Positions 6,731-16,319 are shown, counted from the first letter of the stretch. The stretch is DNA of 64,000 bases from Bermanella sp047621325 (GCA_047621325.1 JBLHLT010000009.1:62001-126000); one strand, 5' to 3'. A program made the numbers and translations. The notes: generated from the letters alone by a model not told the origin.

Positions 6731-9220
6731 ATGACCAATATACGTAAACGAGTAGTGATTACAGGAATGGGGGTTTTATCCTCTATTGGTCGAAATGTTC
6801 CTGAATTCAAGCAAGGTCTGCTGGATAAAAAAGTAGGTATTGAGCCAAGCGAAACCTACAGTGAATATTTTGCGGGTGCGTACGCATCTGAAATTAAAGG
6901 TGAAGTGGACTACCCAGGTTTAGATCCAGACTTAATTGATAAATTAGATAAGGGTGCCCTGTGGGGGTATCGTGTCGGTCGAGAAGCGCTTTTAGATGGC
7001 GGTTTACTTGATAGTGATTTAAAGAAAAAAATGGGTTTAATGGTAGGTGTTTCTGCAGCGGGAACAGAAGCCTATTTACCCTTTATTATGAATAAGCCGG
7101 AAGAAACGAATTTAGACATGGTTAAGTACTCAGGCAGTTATGCCAGTATTTGCCCGTTGGTTGCTTCTTTGTTAAAAATTGGTGGCGGTTATGAGTTAGT
7201 AGCAACAGCCTGTACGGCTAGCCCCAATGCCATTGGCTTAGCGTTTGATGCGATTCAAAATAATAAAGGCGATGTGATGATGGCCCTTGGGTCAGAGCCT
7301 TTATACATTCCAACATTTGCTGGTTTTTATGCACTTAAAGCGATGGCGGATGGTCCATGTAGTCCGTATTCGAATCAACCAGGTATGTCGATAGGCGAAG
7401 GTGCTGGTGCGATCATTGTTGAAGAATATGAGCATGCTAAAGCACGTGGAGCCAAAATATATGGTGAGGTGTTAGGTTATGCCACCAGCAGCGATGCTTA
7501 TCATGAAACAGCGCCAGACCCTAAAGCAGACGGTTCTTCTTGGGTAATGCGTACGGCGATCGAGAACGCAGGGTTGAAACCTGAAGATATCGATTATGTA
7601 AATGCTCATGGTACAGGCACAGATGCCAACGACCGCTCTGAAGCGTTGGCAATTAAAAAAGTATTTGGTGAAGGTACTACACCACCGATCAGCTCAACCA
7701 AATCCTATTTCGGTCATAACATTGGCTCAGCCGGTATTATGGAATTGATCGCTTGTCTAGTGACATTGCCGGAAAAGAAAATTCTACCGACGTTAAATTT
7801 TGGCGAAGCTCGTACGTATGCTGATATTGATTGTGTACCAAATGAGTTTCGTGATGCTGACGTTAATGTTTTCTTGAAAAATAATTATGCGTTCGGTGGC
7901 AATAACTCATGTTTAGTTGTTTCAACTAAACCAGGAACGATTAAGCAAACGCAGTTTAAGCCACAGCGTGTTGTGATTACCGGTATGGGTTCTGTTAGCT
8001 CATTAGGTACGAGCAATAGTGAATTCGCACTGGGTTTAAATGAAGGTGGTGCAGTGCCATTGCCGCGTGAAATGAAAGTGGATCTAACGGGCGAAGAAGC
8101 CAAGTTATTGCCGCTTGATGAAAATAGTATGCTGCATTATCGCTGTCACATGGTTAAGCCATTTAACGCACGTAAAATATTGCGCAGTATCGATGCTAAA
8201 AAATTAAACAATATATCGTTATATGCTTTGATTGCGTTAGAGCAGGCGCTTACGTCAGCTGGCTACAAAGTAGCAAAAACCGCTCGTGAAGAAATTGGTA
8301 TGATCATGGGTATTTCAAAAGGCCCAACCAGTACCATCACACGTTTATGTGAAAGCCTAGCGCCGGATCCAAATAATGTGCGTACCAGTGAGTTCGCCAT
8401 GTCATTGATGAATTCTATCGCGACTCAGTGCGCTATTGCGAAAGGCATTAAAGGCTATAACACCACGTTGTCTTCGGGTGTAAACGCTGGCTTTGGTGCG
8501 GTTTTTCAAGGTTATGAAGTGATTCGTCAAAACTTACAAGATTATATGCTTGCAGGTGCCGCTGATGAAGATGCTCTTGGATTTTCACCATTAATGTTAT
8601 TAGGTAACGATGACTTTAATTATGAGAACACCGATAACAGTTATCAGGCCTATGCCAAAGATGATAAAGGTTATGTGATGGGAGAAGGCGCGGGTTGTGT
8701 CTTTTTAGAATCTTATGATAACGCTATTAAGCGTGGCGCGCATATTCATGCTGAAGTGATGGGTTATGGTCGTAGCTGTGACCAATTCTATTTTAATGAA
8801 AATGCAACAGCCCAACCGATGGCCGATGCGATTAATATGGCTTTAACAGAAGCTAACTTAGTTGCGCAAGATATTGATATGGTATGCGGTACAACGTGGG
8901 CTGGTAAATATGCCACAAACATGGAGCTTAATGGTATTAAACTTGCCTTAGGCGAGCATAGTCAGTCGGTACCATTGACTAATTATAATGGTTACTTTGG
9001 TTTTGTAGAGGCATCTGGCGGCTTACTAAATTTGACAGCCGTGATTCATGGTATGAAAGATAATTTGGTTTATCCAATATTGAATACCACAGAGTTCTCA
9101 GTTGCTGGGCTAAATTATGTAACAGGAAGCGTAACCGAGAAAGAAATAAAATATGCACTTGTGACAGGTATGTCTGAAGGTGGTAATTGTTATGCTCTGA
9201 TTATTAAAAAAGGAGCATAG
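6731..9220 (+). CDS. KS-CLF fusion: active ketosynthase plus inactive chain-length-factor domain (1)
   Basis: 829 residues, twice the length of FabF. Domain 1 (about 5-400) is a beta-ketoacyl-ACP synthase with an intact triad: Cys161 in TACTASPN, His293 in HGTGT, Lys324 and His329 in KSYFGHN. Domain 2 (about 412-829) restarts with RVVITGMGSVSSLG but has Leu580 where the cysteine belongs (TTLSSGVNAG), Cys719 in place of the first His and Phe758 in place of the second His (YFGFVEASGG). It is therefore a catalytically dead KS-beta/chain-length-factor-like partner fused in one chain. Known KS-CLF fusions occur inside PUFA synthase PfaC; here the fusion stands alone. It should condense malonyl-ACP units. 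Confidence 0.93.
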   Translation: MTNIRKRVVITGMGVLSSIGRNVPEFKQGLLDKKVGIEPSETYSEYFAGAYASEIKGEVDYPGLDPDLIDKLDKGALWGYRVGREALLDGGLLDSDLKKKMGLMVGVSAAGTEAYLPFIMNKPEETNLDMVKYSGSYASICPLVASLLKIGGGYELVATACTASPNAIGLAFDAIQNNKGDVMMALGSEPLYIPTFAGFYALKAMADGPCSPYSNQPGMSIGEGAGAIIVEEYEHAKARGAKIYGEVLGYATSSDAYHETAPDPKADGSSWVMRTAIENAGLKPEDIDYVNAHGTGTDANDRSEALAIKKVFGEGTTPPISSTKSYFGHNIGSAGIMELIACLVTLPEKKILPTLNFGEARTYADIDCVPNEFRDADVNVFLKNNYAFGGNNSCLVVSTKPGTIKQTQFKPQRVVITGMGSVSSLGTSNSEFALGLNEGGAVPLPREMKVDLTGEEAKLLPLDENSMLHYRCHMVKPFNARKILRSIDAKKLNNISLYALIALEQALTSAGYKVAKTAREEIGMIMGISKGPTSTITRLCESLAPDPNNVRTSEFAMSLMNSIATQCAIAKGIKGYNTTLSSGVNAGFGAVFQGYEVIRQNLQDYMLAGAADEDALGFSPLMLLGNDDFNYENTDNSYQAYAKDDKGYVMGEGAGCVFLESYDNAIKRGAHIHAEVMGYGRSCDQFYFNENATAQPMADAINMALTEANLVAQDIDMVCGTTWAGKYATNMELNGIKLALGEHSQSVPLTNYNGYFGFVEASGGLLNLTAVIHGMKDNLVYPILNTTEFSVAGLNYVTGSVTEKEIKYALVTGMSEGGNCYALIIKKGA

Positions 9221-9221
9221 C

Positions 9222-10475
9222 TTGCAGTCTAAGGTTGTCGTGACAGGGACAGGTTGTTTATCTGATTTTGCAAAAACAAGCTCTGAATTAGTAGAAAATC
9301 TAGTTCAGAGTAAGTTCGTGAACTTACAGCCTGTTTTTGAAAATAAAATGCTCAAATCCATGTTTGGATTTGAGCATGATGTTAAATATGCACCATTAGA
9401 AGAGACACGCAAAAATTTATTAAAACAATATAAAAAAAATAAAATAAGTAACGAGAAAGTTGCAGCTCTGGTTAATGTGACTGAGCAGGTTTTGGCAGAG
9501 GCTAAATTGGATGCCAGTATACTTTCGAAAAAAAGCACTCGTGTATTTTGGGGCTCGTCTGGCAATCATCCTGACTTGTTATCGTTTATAAGGGAATTGC
9601 ATGATAATGAATCAATTGACTTACTTTTTAATAAAAAAGTAAGTGAGTTGCATGCCAATAGCTTTAGAAACGATACTTTAACCCAGCCTTATGCTGAATA
9701 TTTTCAATTAATGAATCCAATATTGACCGTATCTTCTGCGTGTTCATCTGCCTTAAATGCAATGATCCCTGCGATTGCCATGTTGCAAAGTGGTGAGATA
9801 GATCGGGCTTTGGTGTTGTCGTGGCAAGAAGTCTCTAAATTCGATATTTTGTTTATGTCGGGTCTTAATATAATGGCAAAAACCACCTCACTTCCATTTT
9901 CTAAAGATAGTGATGGTTTAATGCCTGCTTATGGCATTGCGGGTGTGCTGCTAGAGCGCTTGGATGATATTCATCAACAGCAAACACCGCTGTTTAGTAT
10001 TAAGGCAATGAGTTCAAGGCGGGCATTATCAGGCTCTGCGCACTCCGCCAGTATGGATATTTCGTTTCGCTATATTTCTCAGACAATGCAAGATGTGCTT
10101 GATAAAGCCGGACTAGCGGCTGAGGATATTGATTTGGTTTATCCGCATGGTAACGGTATCGCTGCGAGTGACCAGTCTGAGATTTCTGCACTATCGCAAT
10201 TATTTTCATCTCATAAAGCCAAGATAGTGAGCTATACCGAGCAAACTGGCTATTTTCTTTCGGCTTCTGGTGGCTTTGATTTGATTTTAGCGAAAGACGC
10301 TTTTGATAATGATCGTATCATTCCTATGTGTTCAAAAGGGGAGCTTGATCTTACTAAAGAATTAAATTTCGTATTGTCAGAAAGCAAATGTGAAATTAAG
10401 TACCTATTGAAAAATAGCATTGGTATAGATGGTTCAATCGTTAGTTGTTTATTGGAAAGGGTTGATCATGAATAG
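9222..10475 (+). CDS. Degenerate ketosynthase homologue (Cys and first His kept)
   Basis: 417 residues from TTG 9222, which is chosen because AAAAAAGGAG lies 8 bases before it and the frame begins QSKVVVTGTGCLS like other KS proteins. The KS fold is recognisable: nucleophile-like SSACSSALNA with Cys174 and HGNG with His309. The KSxxGH segment reads TEQTGYF, so the second His is Tyr344 and the Lys is missing. Decarboxylative condensation should be impaired; acyl transfer or KAS III-like priming remains possible. It overlaps the next gene by 8 bases and follows KS-CLF 1 directly. The segment around 9400-9500 is notably A+T rich. Confidence 0.82.
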   Translation: MQSKVVVTGTGCLSDFAKTSSELVENLVQSKFVNLQPVFENKMLKSMFGFEHDVKYAPLEETRKNLLKQYKKNKISNEKVAALVNVTEQVLAEAKLDASILSKKSTRVFWGSSGNHPDLLSFIRELHDNESIDLLFNKKVSELHANSFRNDTLTQPYAEYFQLMNPILTVSSACSSALNAMIPAIAMLQSGEIDRALVLSWQEVSKFDILFMSGLNIMAKTTSLPFSKDSDGLMPAYGIAGVLLERLDDIHQQQTPLFSIKAMSSRRALSGSAHSASMDISFRYISQTMQDVLDKAGLAAEDIDLVYPHGNGIAASDQSEISALSQLFSSHKAKIVSYTEQTGYFLSASGGFDLILAKDAFDNDRIIPMCSKGELDLTKELNFVLSESKCEIKYLLKNSIGIDGSIVSCLLERVDHE

Positions 10476-11490
10476 TTATCCAATGTCAATTAGTGGTAGT
10501 GGTTTGGTAGAAGGATCAAAAAGTCGATTGTTTGTTCCTCGTTTCAATAATAAGTATGAACAATCGTTATACGAAAAAATTGAAAATAAAACAGGTATTC
10601 AATATTGGAATATAAATCAATTTGATAAAGAGACCGAAGGTGGCCACTTAGATGCCGTAAGTCAGGCATTTGAGCAGGCAATGAAAAATTCAGGGCTTTA
10701 TCGAAAGATTAATAAGAAACTGAGCCAAAGAATCGGTATTGTTTATTTTAATATGTATGGCCCTACTTCTTTCATGAATAAAGAATTTCAAGTGAAGGAG
10801 ATGTATCAGTCAGATGTTTTTCCTGCATTCTTACTTAATAACCATAATATCACCGGTTATAGCGTGCGCTTACGAGGAGAGCGTAATAGCTTTTTTCAAG
10901 GCTTAGAATTAGCACGTACCTTAATACAATCTGGCCAGTTAGATATCGTAGTGGTTGGTGGTGTGTTTCAAGCGTATAGCTACCTATACCTTACTGAAAT
11001 GCTCGCCACGCTGGATTGGCAGAAAGAAATAAAAATTAAAGTTAAAAAAACGAAAGACGAATATAACCTGTCTGAAGCGGCTGGTTTTTTGGTGATAGAG
11101 TCCAGTCAGGCGAGCGAGAAGCGCCAGCAAAATTTGAAATTAAACATCCAAGAATTAGCCTCGTTCAACGTATTTAACCACAGTCGATTAATTGATTTCC
11201 CCAGCATAAATACGTCAACTTCAAGGGATATAAATGTTGATCATTGCTACCTTGGATTGAATGGACGAAATGAAATTACGCAAGTAGAAAGCATGCTATT
11301 GAAAGACCTCTACCCTATGGCCAAACAAACTAACGCGGTCAAAGAATGGGGCGATTTGTTTAACATTAATGCAATTAAAGTATTGCATGAGCATATACAT
11401 AACGAAACTAAACAAAGTGGATTAATCCATAGCATGGATCGTGATGGTAGTGCATGGAATATGCTATTTACCAATATAAATAATAACTAG
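10468..11490 (+). CDS. Truncated, catalytically dead KS-like protein
   Basis: 340 residues from ATG 10468, preceded by GGAAAGG; an upstream in-frame start at 10429 is less likely because it overlaps the previous gene more deeply. The middle (GLELARTLIQSGQLDIVVVGGVFQ and LSEAAGFLVIESS) matches the ketosynthase/thiolase fold after the nucleophile, but the nucleophile position reads SVRLRGERN with no cysteine, and no HGTGT or KSxxGH equivalents are present. It is probably a structural partner, perhaps of the 9222-10475 protein, with which it overlaps by 8 bases. It could also be a decaying paralogue. Confidence 0.7.
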   Translation: MNSYPMSISGSGLVEGSKSRLFVPRFNNKYEQSLYEKIENKTGIQYWNINQFDKETEGGHLDAVSQAFEQAMKNSGLYRKINKKLSQRIGIVYFNMYGPTSFMNKEFQVKEMYQSDVFPAFLLNNHNITGYSVRLRGERNSFFQGLELARTLIQSGQLDIVVVGGVFQAYSYLYLTEMLATLDWQKEIKIKVKKTKDEYNLSEAAGFLVIESSQASEKRQQNLKLNIQELASFNVFNHSRLIDFPSINTSTSRDINVDHCYLGLNGRNEITQVESMLLKDLYPMAKQTNAVKEWGDLFNINAIKVLHEHIHNETKQSGLIHSMDRDGSAWNMLFTNINNN

Positions 11491-11499
11491 GAGATAAAA

Positions 11500-12282
11500 A
11501 TGGAATTATCACAAGGTCAATTACCAAGCAATATTCAGGGTAAAACCGCCATCGTAACCGGTGGTTCACGCGGTATTGGTGCAGCTATTGTTAAGGAACT
11601 TATTGATGACGGCTGTAATGTTATTATCAATCACCGTCGTAATGTCGGCAAAGGTGCTGCACAAGTAAAGCAACTTATTGAATATGCTCAGGAAAAAGGT
11701 GTGTATGCCTGTAGCGTTCTTGGCGATTTATCGGTGCGCCGCGATGTAGAAAAAATGTTTAAAGGTTTGCAAAGCGACTTTCAACAAATTGACTACTTAA
11801 TTTTAAATGCCGGTCAAACCCCGTTTAAAGAATTCCAAGATTTTAATAAAGAAGATTGGAAAATACTACTGGATACAAACTTAGTGGGTAACGTGGGTTG
11901 TGTGCAAGGTGTTATCCCTATGATGAAAGAAGGCGGCGGTATTGTATTTATTACCAGTACCGGCAGTCGTCGTGTTATGCCGCATTATCCTATGGGTGTG
12001 ATGAAAGCGGCACTTGAGCACTTAGTGCGTTACCTTGACTATGAACTACATAGCAAAGGCATCCGCGTAAATGGTGTGTGTGGTGGCTTAGTTAAAACCG
12101 ATACATTTGAGCAGTTAGAACACGTTTGGCCTGGTTTTATGCAAATGCTTGAAATTCGTAAGCGTGATTTTGTGTTAGATCCATCAGAGATTGCCAGTGT
12201 GGTTAGTTTCTTGTGTTCTGATAAATCACGCGCCATACAGGGTAGTGTCATCCTGGCTGATCGCGGTATTACCTTGGAGTAA
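11500..12282 (+). CDS. SDR, probable enoyl-ACP reductase (FabL-like)
   Basis: 260 residues. The NAD(P) motif TGGSRGIG is at about 20-27 and the LNAG motif in the middle. The catalytic region reads HYPMGVMKAALEHLVRYL, which resembles Bacillus FabL (YxxVGVSKAALEALTRYL) and FabI more than the FabG YSAAK pattern. The downstream VNGVCGGLVKTDT also fits FabL. The Tyr-Lys spacing is one residue shorter than in FabL (x5 instead of x6). Enoyl reduction would complete the KR-DH-ER cycle encoded in this operon. A ketoreductase role cannot be excluded. AGGAG precedes ATG 11500; 6 bases separate it from the next gene. Confidence 0.75.
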   Translation: MELSQGQLPSNIQGKTAIVTGGSRGIGAAIVKELIDDGCNVIINHRRNVGKGAAQVKQLIEYAQEKGVYACSVLGDLSVRRDVEKMFKGLQSDFQQIDYLILNAGQTPFKEFQDFNKEDWKILLDTNLVGNVGCVQGVIPMMKEGGGIVFITSTGSRRVMPHYPMGVMKAALEHLVRYLDYELHSKGIRVNGVCGGLVKTDTFEQLEHVWPGFMQMLEIRKRDFVLDPSEIASVVSFLCSDKSRAIQGSVILADRGITLE

Positions 12283-12288
12283 GTTCAA

Positions 12289-14826
12289 ATGAAAACACAA
12301 CGCAAACGAATTGTAATTACAGGTGTTGGCATTTGCTCGGCGATTGGACAAAATAAACAGGCTTTCACCCAAGGCCTGTTTGATTGTAAAAGTGCCATTG
12401 CCAGTAGTGAAGAGTTTAATCGTTTTTTTGAAAACTGTTATGCCGCGCAAATTAAAGAACCTATTCGTTATCCTGAACTGGATGATGGGTTAGTTTCACA
12501 ATTAGATAAGGTTGCGTTGTGGGGATACAAGGTTGGCCTTGAAGCATTGCAAGATGCCAAATTGGCTGGCACAAGTGGTTTGCAATCGGTATCGGCGATG
12601 ATTGCCGTCAGCGGTGCAGCCACTGAGCCTTTCATGCCGGTTATAACCGATGATGCCGTGCCAATGGATATGTTAGCGAACATGGGTAACTATGGCGCAG
12701 CGGCACCGGTTATTACTAACCTGTTGGGTTTAGGCGGCGGCTATGATGTGGTTGCGACGGCATGTACTGCTAGTACCAATGCTTTAGGTTTAGGGTTTGA
12801 CGCCATTCAAAATAATAAGTCAGATCAAGTGTTAATTGTTGGTAGTGAGCCTTTATACCTTCCTACTTTTTCAGGATTTAAAATATTAGATGCGATGGCC
12901 GATGGACCATGCAGTCCGTTTTCGGCAGAACCTGGTATGTCTGTGGGTGAAGGTGCTGGCGCGCTTGTGCTTGAGAGCTACGAGTCAGCAAAAGCGCGTG
13001 GTGCTCATATTTACGCTGAAATATTAGGTTATGCTACATCGTGTGATGCTTACCATGAAACGTCTCCTGAACCTCGTGGAGAAGGCGCGACAATGGTAAT
13101 GTCGCTTGCACTTAAAAATGCAGACGTTAGCGCTAAAAAAATTGAATATATTAATGTTCACGGAACCGGAACCTCCGCAAACGATCGCGCTGAAACAGCG
13201 GCTTTAAATAAAGTCTTTAATCACAAGCCAATCCCTGTGAGTTCAACTAAGTCTTATTTTGGTCACAATATTAGTGCAGCGGGTGTTATGGAAATGGTTG
13301 CGTGCTTAGTGACTTTGCCAGAGAAAAAAATATTACCCACGCTTAATTTTTCAACGCCTCGTGAATATGTTGATTTAAATGTAGTAGCCAATGAATTTTT
13401 AGATCAAGACGTAAATGTTTTCATGAAAAACAATTACGCATTTGGTGGTAATAACTGCAGTGTGATTGGTTCTATGAAAGTGGCGAGCCTACCTGTTTCG
13501 GCCTATGTAAAAAAACAGGTTGTTATTACGGGTGTCGGACAAATCAGTTCGCTAGGTATTGGGTTTGAAGCCTTTAAACAAGGCTTAGCAGATGCAACGG
13601 ATACCTCAAGTGCAATACAATGTCAGTTGCAGCATAAAGATAACGAAGCGCCGTTTCATTGGTTAACTCAAAGTGAGCAAATACTGACAGAGATGCGCAG
13701 TAATTTGCCGGCGAATGATTTGGGTGAGCTTAAGTTTCGGGTACATAAAGTGGCGCCGTTTAATGCACGTAAAATACTACGCAGTGTTGACACCCGTAAA
13801 TTACATCCAATAAACCTCTATGCAATGGCGGCGCTAGAATCTACATTAACCAGTGCGGATGTGAAAATAGGCAAACAGAATAGAGACGAATTTGGCATGG
13901 TGCTAGGCTTGTCTAAAGGCCCGCAAACGGCGTTAGATAATTTCTTTTCTAGTATGAAACCAGAACCGAGCAACGTGCGCACTACAGAATTCCCGAAGGC
14001 ATTGTATAATAGTGTGTCTTCTGGTTGTGCAACGATTAAAGGCATGCGCGGTTACAACACTACATTAGCAACGGGTTATAACGCTTCATTGGGTGCTTTG
14101 ATTCAAGCTTATGAAGTTGTGCGTCAAAATATGCAACCTTACATGTTAGCCGGCGGTGCGGATGAACAGGCTCTAGGGTTTTCGCTGGTGATGCATGCAG
14201 CTCATAATGATGCGGCGGTGAATTATCAGACGGATATCAACTCGTTTAAACCATATGATGCATCGTCAGCTGGTTATGTTATGGGTGAAGGTGCCGGTCT
14301 TGTATTGCTTGAAGCAAAAGACGCTGCCGAGCAACGTGACGCACATATTTATGCACAAGTGGCAGGCTATGGTCGAGCGAGCGCCAGTGATTATTACCAA
14401 AAAAATGGTCAAACCTCAGAGCAAGCTTTATCAAATGCTATTCAAGCTGCTTTAAAAGAAGCTAAGTTAGAGCCAAGTCAACTAGATATGATTTGTGGTA
14501 CTAGTCTAGGTTATAAAGACGCTGATTTAGCCGAGCTAAATGGTGTGAAGATGGCGTTAGGTGAAGTAACCGCTAATATCCCTTATACCAACTTTAATTC
14601 GTATGTGGGATTTTCTGAATCAGCCTGTGGTGCTTTAAACTTGCAAGGCATTATTGTGGCCATGGAAGAAAGTATCATTTATCCGGTTAAACACAGTGAG
14701 TGCTGTTTATTAGATGGTTTCGATTTAGTGACACAGACACCTCGTGAAAAAACAGTGAACCATGCATTACTAGTGGGTATGAATGAAGCTGGTAATTGCT
14801 ACGCTATTGTATTATCTAAGCCTTAA
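12289..14826 (+). CDS. KS-CLF fusion: active ketosynthase plus inactive chain-length-factor domain (2)
   Basis: 845 residues, paralogous to the 6731-9220 protein along its length. Domain 1 has the full triad: Cys159 in TACTASTN, His291 in HGTGT, Lys321 and His326 in KSYFGHN. Domain 2 starts near residue 400 (QVVITGVGQISSLG) and again has Leu at the cysteine position (TTLATGYNAS), CGTS for HGTGT and NSYVGFSES for KSxxGH. Two parallel KS-CLF proteins could act on different chain lengths, as primer and elongation condensases, or form a hetero-complex. It is the last gene of the operon and is followed within 10 bases by a strong terminator. Confidence 0.93.
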   Translation: MKTQRKRIVITGVGICSAIGQNKQAFTQGLFDCKSAIASSEEFNRFFENCYAAQIKEPIRYPELDDGLVSQLDKVALWGYKVGLEALQDAKLAGTSGLQSVSAMIAVSGAATEPFMPVITDDAVPMDMLANMGNYGAAAPVITNLLGLGGGYDVVATACTASTNALGLGFDAIQNNKSDQVLIVGSEPLYLPTFSGFKILDAMADGPCSPFSAEPGMSVGEGAGALVLESYESAKARGAHIYAEILGYATSCDAYHETSPEPRGEGATMVMSLALKNADVSAKKIEYINVHGTGTSANDRAETAALNKVFNHKPIPVSSTKSYFGHNISAAGVMEMVACLVTLPEKKILPTLNFSTPREYVDLNVVANEFLDQDVNVFMKNNYAFGGNNCSVIGSMKVASLPVSAYVKKQVVITGVGQISSLGIGFEAFKQGLADATDTSSAIQCQLQHKDNEAPFHWLTQSEQILTEMRSNLPANDLGELKFRVHKVAPFNARKILRSVDTRKLHPINLYAMAALESTLTSADVKIGKQNRDEFGMVLGLSKGPQTALDNFFSSMKPEPSNVRTTEFPKALYNSVSSGCATIKGMRGYNTTLATGYNASLGALIQAYEVVRQNMQPYMLAGGADEQALGFSLVMHAAHNDAAVNYQTDINSFKPYDASSAGYVMGEGAGLVLLEAKDAAEQRDAHIYAQVAGYGRASASDYYQKNGQTSEQALSNAIQAALKEAKLEPSQLDMICGTSLGYKDADLAELNGVKMALGEVTANIPYTNFNSYVGFSESACGALNLQGIIVAMEESIIYPVKHSECCLLDGFDLVTQTPREKTVNHALLVGMNEAGNCYAIVLSKP

Positions 14827-14833
14827 TTGAAGG

Positions 14834-14867
14834 AGTAAGGCTGGCTTTAAGCCAGTCTTACTTTTTT
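14834..14867 (+). terminator. Terminator of the KS-CLF operon
   Basis: The stem AGTAAGGCTGGCTT / AAGCCAGTCTTACT, with one G-T mismatch and almost no loop, is followed by TTTTTT. It marks the 3' end of the operon that starts at 1255. Confidence 0.92.
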
Positions 14868-14869
14868 AT

Positions 14870-15179
14870 AATACTTAATTTCGAAACACTTTCTATTATT
14901 GTGCGCATTATCGACGCGATCAATATTCGTTAATGCACCTTTATAACACTCTATACAGTCTATTCATTTTATTTGGTCACTTTTGGTGCTAATTGTTGTG
15001 TATTAGCATTATGTTAGTGCTACCTAAAATAGACAGTTATTATTTTTTATTCGTTTATTTAATGCTTTTTCTCCTACCTATTCACACTTCGCACAATTTC
15101 AGAGCAATAAAAATTAGTTGGGCACTATAATTGCTATAGGTTAGCCCATATTTTAAAAATTAATTACAGGAATAAAATT
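14870..15179. other. 310-bp intergenic region with no gene seen
   Basis: A+T rich. It contains a small inverted repeat GCTAAT/ATTAGC near 14990-15010 and the near-operator TAGGTTAGCCCA at 15137-15148 (one mismatch to TGGNNTAKNCCA). It probably holds the promoter of the solute-binding protein gene at 15180; nothing else is recognised. Confidence 0.4.
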
Positions 15180-16319
15180 TTGATACGCTTTTATCTATTA
15201 CTCATAACACTGTTTATTCAAACGAGTCAGGCTTCTCCTGAATTTATTGAACTACAGCCTCTCAAAGATCGTATTAATACCCCCGTAGGTCCAGTGAAAA
15301 AAACGCTACCGTTACGTGTTCCAATGATTACTTGGGGAGGGGATATGGTGAGTCTTCTTGCAAATGGAATGAATACTCGCACTCAGCCTGACAGTGTGAT
15401 GGCAAAAGCCGGATTAGATTATGAATTCGTCTTACAGGATAATTTTGATAAGCAATTACAGGACTACTTGTCAGGGGCATCGCCTTATTTACGCTGCACA
15501 ATTGGTATGTGTAATCAGGCACTGGATTTAATAAATAAAGACCCAAGAACAAAGCCCGTTGTCATCTATCAGTTAACCTGGTCAAGAGGTGGTGATACGT
15601 TAGTTGCAAAGAATAATATTATGCGGGTAGATCAACTAAAAGGTAAAACCATTGCCATACAGGCATATGGTCCACATGTTGATTTTATGACGACATTATT
15701 AACTCAGTCTGGGTTAAAAATGAGTGATGTAAACTTAAAATGGATGGAAGATTTAACCCTATCGCCTAATTCACCTGCCGCAGCATTACAGCTAGAGGAT
15801 ATTGACGCCTCCTTTATGATTATCTCAGATGCATATGGCTTGACATCAGGTCGTAGGGTCGGCACCGGAAAAAATGAATCAATAGGTGGTGCGAGAATGA
15901 TTATTTCAACCATGTATGCTCGTCGTATTATTGCTGATGTATATGTGGTGCGGTCTGATTATTTTGAAAATAATAAATCAGAAGTGCAGTCGTTTGTTCA
16001 GTCATTAATGACTGCGTCAGCTGAATTTAAAGGTCTCATGGGAGATCTAGGTAATCCTAAAAAATTAAAGCTGCAAGAAGTATCAGCGGAGGTTTTATTG
16101 GGAGATAAAACCGCACAACTTGATATTGAAAACCTTTATTACGATGCTCAATTTGTAGATAAACAAGGCAATATCGATTTCTTCAGTAATCCGGTTTTTC
16201 CATATCGACTGGATGTGCTCAATGCACAAGTTCAAGATGCGTTCAACTCGATTGGGTTGATTGAAACTAAAGCGCCAATGGTGTCTGCTAATTGGGACTA
16301 TGCATTGATATCAGAGTAA
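15180..16319 (+). CDS. Periplasmic substrate-binding protein (NMT1/TauA-like)
   Basis: 379 residues from TTG 15180 with ACAGGA upstream. A Sec signal peptide (MIRFYLLLITLFIQTSQAS) precedes a type II periplasmic-binding fold with the recognisable LRVPMITWGGD, LKGKTIAIQAYGPHVDFM and DASFMIISDAY segments. This is the fold used for nitrate, sulfonate and related ligands; the ligand here is unknown. No ABC permease or ATPase gene is adjacent, so it may deliver ligand to a distant transporter or to the sensor kinase at 17602. Mature-region cysteines in LRCTIGMCNQ might form a disulfide. Confidence 0.72.
   Translation: MIRFYLLLITLFIQTSQASPEFIELQPLKDRINTPVGPVKKTLPLRVPMITWGGDMVSLLANGMNTRTQPDSVMAKAGLDYEFVLQDNFDKQLQDYLSGASPYLRCTIGMCNQALDLINKDPRTKPVVIYQLTWSRGGDTLVAKNNIMRVDQLKGKTIAIQAYGPHVDFMTTLLTQSGLKMSDVNLKWMEDLTLSPNSPAAALQLEDIDASFMIISDAYGLTSGRRVGTGKNESIGGARMIISTMYARRIIADVYVVRSDYFENNKSEVQSFVQSLMTASAEFKGLMGDLGNPKKLKLQEVSAEVLLGDKTAQLDIENLYYDAQFVDKQGNIDFFSNPVFPYRLDVLNAQVQDAFNSIGLIETKAPMVSANWDYALISE

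Noticed and set aside
1255..14826. Assignment of the operon to aryl polyene, PUFA (Pfa) or dialkylresorcinol biosynthesis
   Set aside because: Missing are the APE ammonia-lyase, glycosyl/acyltransferases and exporter; the Pfa multidomain synthases with tandem ACPs; and DarA/DarB-type enzymes.
15137..15148. TAGGTTAGCCCA upstream of the first binding-protein gene as another operator
   Set aside because: One fixed position of TGGNNTAKNCCA is wrong and the flanks are not palindromic beyond ATA/TAT; not strong enough to call.
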